NCBI RefSeq assembly: GCF_011602485.2
Contig: NZ_CP050022.2
Span: 3,492,001 to 3,556,000 of the forward strand
Length of the DNA: 64,000 nucleotides
Reading direction: 5' to 3'
Origin: Bradyrhizobium sp. 1(2017)
GTDB lineage: Bacteria > Pseudomonadota > Alphaproteobacteria > Rhizobiales > Xanthobacteraceae
In this document: one piece after another, positions 60,910-64,000 of the stretch
Position numbering within the stretch: position 1 is the stretch's first letter
Layout: every line of letters starts with the position of its first letter
Notes under the pieces: generated by a model
Seen by the model: only the letters and a program-made list of their open reading frames with translations
Database searches by the model: none
What the model was told of the DNA's origin: nothing
Program-made: the position numbers and the translations under genes

Positions 60910-62346
60910 ATGAAGGTCATGTTCCGCCGCGCAGTGCATCGTTTCGCGAGAGATCGGAAGGCCAACGTCGCCATTATCTTCGCGCTCATGATGGTCCCGA
61001 CCATCTTTCTGCTGGGCATGACGCTCGACTACACGCTGGCCTTGCGCAAGCGCGAGCAGCTGGACGCCGCCGCCGACGCCGCCGCGATCGCGGCCGTGCG
61101 GCCTGCGATGCTGACGCAGACCGACACGGCCGTCGTCAAGGCGACGGCGGAAGCCGTGTTCGCGGCGAAGGCCAATCTCCCCGGCCTGTCGTCGGTCCCG
61201 ACGCCGACGGTCACCGTCACCGATTCCGGTCTCGCGCGAACCATCACGGTTGCCTACACCGCGCAGTCCGTGAATAATTTTCCCGGCGTCCTCGGCAAGC
61301 AGACCTGGCAGGTCGGCGGTTCGGCGACGGCGCGGGCGTCAAGCGCGCCCAACATGAACTTCTTTCTGCTGCTGGACGACTCGCCGTCGATGGCGATCGC
61401 CGCGACGCAGACCGACATCACCAACATGATCAACGCCACGAAGAATCAGCCGTCGGGTTCGAAGAACTGTGCGTTCGCCTGTCATGAAACGAATCCCCAA
61501 AAGGACAGCGGCGCCACCTCGTCGACCAAGGACAATCTCACCATCGCGCGCAACAACAACATCACACTGCGCATCGATCTCGTGACCAACGCCGTCAAGC
61601 AATTGCTCGTGGGGCCCTGGTCGTGTCCGCAGTCGGGTGTGTCGGGAGGCGTCATGCAGTGCATGTCGGCGCTCAACAACACCACCTACAAGGCCGCCAT
61701 CTATACGTTCGATTATGCCCTCAACACGATCCAGACGCTGACCACGCCGACCACCGCCGGCACGAAGATCTCCAACATCCAGCTCATGACGGTCGACCAC
61801 CAGAACTGCATCATCGTCGCCAGCAACGGCAACTGCGTCTACACCACCGACTACGGCACGGATATTTCGGGCGGGCTCACGGGCGTCAACACCATCATGC
61901 CCAATCCCGGCACCGGCACCAACCAGGCGGGCGACACGCCGCAGGAAGTGGTCTTCCTCGTCACCGACGGCGTGGAAGACAAGCTGATGCCGAAGCCCGG
62001 GACCTGCGACGCCGCCGCCACCTATCCGCTGCCGACGGGCAGCTCCACGACCGTGCGCTGCCAGCAGCCGCTCGACACGACGATCTGCACGACCATCAAG
62101 AACCGCGGCATTCGCATCGCGGTGCTCTACACCGAGTATCTGCAGTTGCCGACCGACAGCTGGTACAACAGCCGCATCGCGCAATTCAACAATCCGTCCT
62201 CGTCCACGGGCATGATCGCGCAAAGGCTGCAATCGTGCGCCTCGCCCGGCCTGTACGCGAGTGTGCAGACCGGCGGCGACATCTCCGCGGCGCTGACGAA
62301 CCTGTTCCTCAAGGTCGCGTCCAGCACGGCCAGCCTCGTGAAGTAG
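60910..62346 (+). CDS. TadG-like pilus-associated protein with vWA domain
   Basis: A 478-residue protein with a Tad-type N-terminus (RFARDRKANVAIIFALMMVP, one membrane helix, LDYTLALRKREQLDAAADAAA) and a von Willebrand A domain. The metal site is LLLDDSPSM (Asp156-Ser-x-Ser). Later, VVFLVTDGVEDK fits a second vWA motif. ATG 60910 or ATG 60919 is possible. TadG-like proteins take part in Flp pilus assembly or adhesion. Confidence 0.87.
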   Translation: MKVMFRRAVHRFARDRKANVAIIFALMMVPTIFLLGMTLDYTLALRKREQLDAAADAAAIAAVRPAMLTQTDTAVVKATAEAVFAAKANLPGLSSVPTPTVTVTDSGLARTITVAYTAQSVNNFPGVLGKQTWQVGGSATARASSAPNMNFFLLLDDSPSMAIAATQTDITNMINATKNQPSGSKNCAFACHETNPQKDSGATSSTKDNLTIARNNNITLRIDLVTNAVKQLLVGPWSCPQSGVSGGVMQCMSALNNTTYKAAIYTFDYALNTIQTLTTPTTAGTKISNIQLMTVDHQNCIIVASNGNCVYTTDYGTDISGGLTGVNTIMPNPGTGTNQAGDTPQEVVFLVTDGVEDKLMPKPGTCDAAATYPLPTGSSTTVRCQQPLDTTICTTIKNRGIRIAVLYTEYLQLPTDSWYNSRIAQFNNPSSSTGMIAQRLQSCASPGLYASVQTGGDISAALTNLFLKVASSTASLVK

Positions 62347-62358
62347 AGAAGACGCGCC

Positions 62359-62916
62359 ATGACCGGCCCTGCCGCAACAACCAAGAGACGCCGCAATCGC
62401 TGCGCTGACTTCGCGCGGGACCGCCGCGGCGCCACCGCCGTCGAATTCGCGTTGATCGCTGCACCGTTTCTCGCGCTTATCATCGCGCTTGTTCAGACGT
62501 TTCTTGTTTTCTTCGCCCAGCAGATGCTCGAATCCGTCGTGCGCCAGTCGGGCCGCCTCGTCATGACCGGACAGGTCCAATCGGCGCAGATGACGCAGGC
62601 GGTCTTCAAGCAGAAGGTCTGCGATCAGATCGTTATCCTGTTCAACTGCACCGGCCTGATGGTCGACATGCAGGTGGCAACCTCGTGGACGTCGGCGAAC
62701 ACCGCGATGCCCACGCTGACCTTCGACAGCACGGGCAAGGTCACCAATACCTGGCAGTACAATCCCGGTGATGCCGGGGATATCGTCGTGCTCCGCGTCA
62801 TGTATGTGTGGCCGGTGGTCCTCGGGCCGCTCGGCTTCAACCTCTCGAACCTCACCAACGGCAACCGGCTGATCATGTCGTCTGCCGCGTTCCAGAACGA
62901 GCCAGGAGCTTCCTGA
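62359..62916 (+). CDS. TadE-like pilus-associated protein
   Basis: A 185-residue protein with a TadE-type start: basic leader, RRGATAVEFALIAAPFLALI with the conserved Glu of the pseudopilin-like helix, then a periplasmic domain. It starts 12 bp after the TadG-like gene. TadE proteins are pseudopilins of the Flp/Tad system. Confidence 0.9.
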   Translation: MTGPAATTKRRRNRCADFARDRRGATAVEFALIAAPFLALIIALVQTFLVFFAQQMLESVVRQSGRLVMTGQVQSAQMTQAVFKQKVCDQIVILFNCTGLMVDMQVATSWTSANTAMPTLTFDSTGKVTNTWQYNPGDAGDIVVLRVMYVWPVVLGPLGFNLSNLTNGNRLIMSSAAFQNEPGAS

Positions 62917-63569
62917 TGTTCTCCGCCCTGTCATCTCGCGCCCGGCATTTGGTGGCCGATGACCGCGCCGTTGCAGCGACGGAGTTCGCCATGGTGGTGC
63001 CGTTCATGCTGGTGCTCTATGTCGGCGGCGTCGAGCTCGGCAACGGCCTTGCCATGAACGTCAAGGTCAGCGCGACCGCGCACAGTGTCGCCGACATGAT
63101 CACGCAGAACACCGCCGTCACGTCCACTCAGATGGACGGGATTCTCGCGGCTGCGAGCGCCATCATGGCTCCCTATCCCACCAAGAAGGGCACGACATCC
63201 CTGATGACGATCACGGTCTCGGAAGTCTCGACCGACAGCACGGGGAAGGCGACGGTGCAATGGAGCAAGTCGACGAGCTCCACGGGGGCGAGGGCCGTCG
63301 GTCAGCAGATGAGCTTGTCGTCCTTTACCGCGCCGAGCGGGACCAGCAACGCCAATATCTCGCTCATCCTGAGCGAAGTGTCTTACGACTACCAGCCCAA
63401 TCTCGGCTTCACCATCGCCGGCACCGTGAAGCTGTCCGACAGCTACTATTTGTTCCCGCGCTGCTCGACCAACAGCCCGGCCACCTCCAGTTTTCCCTAT
63501 TACGACGTGAAATATCCGGCGACGTCGAGCTGCACCTGCGTCCAGCACCTGCAGAAGAAGACCTGTTGA
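62916..63569 (+). CDS. Second TadE/TadG-like pilus-associated protein
   Basis: A 217-residue protein with the same kind of helix (DRAVAATEFAMVVPFMLVLY). Its ATG overlaps the upstream stop (TGATG), so the two are coupled. The C-terminal end has a cluster of cysteines (CTCVQHLQKKTC). It completes a three-gene set that lacks the rest of the Tad machinery here. Confidence 0.87.
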   Translation: MFSALSSRARHLVADDRAVAATEFAMVVPFMLVLYVGGVELGNGLAMNVKVSATAHSVADMITQNTAVTSTQMDGILAAASAIMAPYPTKKGTTSLMTITVSEVSTDSTGKATVQWSKSTSSTGARAVGQQMSLSSFTAPSGTSNANISLILSEVSYDYQPNLGFTIAGTVKLSDSYYLFPRCSTNSPATSSFPYYDVKYPATSSCTCVQHLQKKTC

Positions 63570-63576
63570 TCCACGG

Positions 63577-64000
63577 TCACAGCCGCAGCACCTTGCCCGG
63601 GTTCATGATGTTCTGCGGATCGAGCGCGCGCTTGATGGTGCGCATGATGTCGAGCTCGGTCTTCGAGCGGTAATGGCTGAGCTCGTCGAGCTTGTCGATG
63701 CCGATGCCGTGCTCCGCTGAGATCGAGCCACCCATGGAGGTGATGAGGTCGTTCACGGCCCGGGTGATGGCATCCTTGTATTGGGTCAGCGTCTGCTGAT
63801 CCATGCCCACCGGCCCCATGAACGAGAAGTGCAGATTGCCGTCACCGATGTGTCCCAGCGGGTAGGGGCGAATGGTCGGAAGAATGTCGAGCACGGCCTT
63901 GAGCCCCTTGTCGATGAACTCCGGTATTTTGGAGATCGCCACCGACACATCGTAGCTCAGTCCCGGCCCCTCGGCGCGGGAGGCCTCGGCGACACCCTCG
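63577..64000 (-). CDS. FAD-binding oxidoreductase, GlcD/D-lactate dehydrogenase-type (C-terminal part)
   Basis: The leftward frame stays open from the window edge; 140 residues are visible. They match the end of FAD-linked oxidases of D-2-hydroxy acids: YDVSVAISKIPEFI, GHIGDGNLHFSF (His ligands), SAEHGIG and ALDPQNIMNPGKVL. The N-terminal FAD domain lies right of the window. It converges on the pilus-associated genes. The exact substrate (D-lactate, glycolate or another) cannot be read. Confidence 0.92.
   Translation of the reverse strand, partial: EGVAEASRAEGPGLSYDVSVAISKIPEFIDKGLKAVLDILPTIRPYPLGHIGDGNLHFSFMGPVGMDQQTLTQYKDAITRAVNDLITSMGGSISAEHGIGIDKLDELSHYRSKTELDIMRTIKRALDPQNIMNPGKVLRL

Overview
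The window looks like a Rhizobiales chromosome, most like Bradyrhizobium. The reasons are high GC with strong GC bias at third codon positions, alphaproteobacterial families (IalB, DUF3616-type, a TonB receptor followed by piuC, exbB, exbD and tonB), ICE/Irr-box-like operators, and dispersed CGTCATTCCGGGG-type palindromes. The genus is inferred from gene content, not proven.

Region 1 (1-14909) is the right part of a prophage whose left end lies outside the window. It ends at a 46-bp 3' remnant of a tRNA-Gln(CUG) gene next to a tyrosine integrase. Inside are a terminase split into two coupled genes, a small-subunit candidate, an AAA replication ATPase beside an iteron-like TGGTTC array, small DNA-binding proteins, a lipoprotein and an HNH protein. 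The tail-end module holds two related proteins with N-terminal-nucleophile (proteasome/HslV-like) hydrolase domains, one fused to a discoidin-like domain. A 24-codon membrane peptide was also found.

Region 2 (14998-23517) is chromosomal backbone: a peptidoglycan-active fusion protein, a DUF3616 protein, a DUF1428 protein, an IalB-like protein, an RND efflux pump with its adaptor, and a small conserved protein.

Region 3 (23518-32751) starts with tandem Irr-box-like motifs before an iron-uptake cluster (TonB-dependent receptor, PiuC hydroxylase, ExbB, ExbD, TonB). It continues with a tail-anchored-like protein, a site-2 protease homologue, a LysR/EamA divergent pair and a GFA-family protein.

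Region 4 (32759-44682) is a sugar or sugar-acid locus split around a LacI-type regulator. Leftward run a pentonate-type dehydratase and two SDR dehydrogenases. Rightward run a complete ABC sugar importer (ATPase, Tat-type binding protein, two permeases), a DenD-like dehydrogenase, a KDG kinase and a KDPG aldolase. LacI-type palindromes sit on both sides of lacI.

Region 5 (44742-50420) holds CoA and lipid functions: a Cys-type thiolase, a class III CoA-transferase, and a Cys-less Ltp2-like thiolase fold protein coupled to a DUF35 partner. A carboxymuconolactone-decarboxylase protein, a MazG-like protein and an unlisted 33-aa membrane protein follow.

Region 6 (50509-60480) has a glutaminase fused to STAS and cyclic-nucleotide domains and a TAXI-type TRAP transporter. 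It also has a biotin carrier and carboxyltransferase around an IclR regulator, and a GMC oxidoreductase. Region 7 (60910-64000) has three TadE/TadG-like pilus-associated proteins and the C-terminal end of a GlcD-type FAD oxidase cut by the window edge. No rRNA, intact tRNA or CRISPR array was seen.
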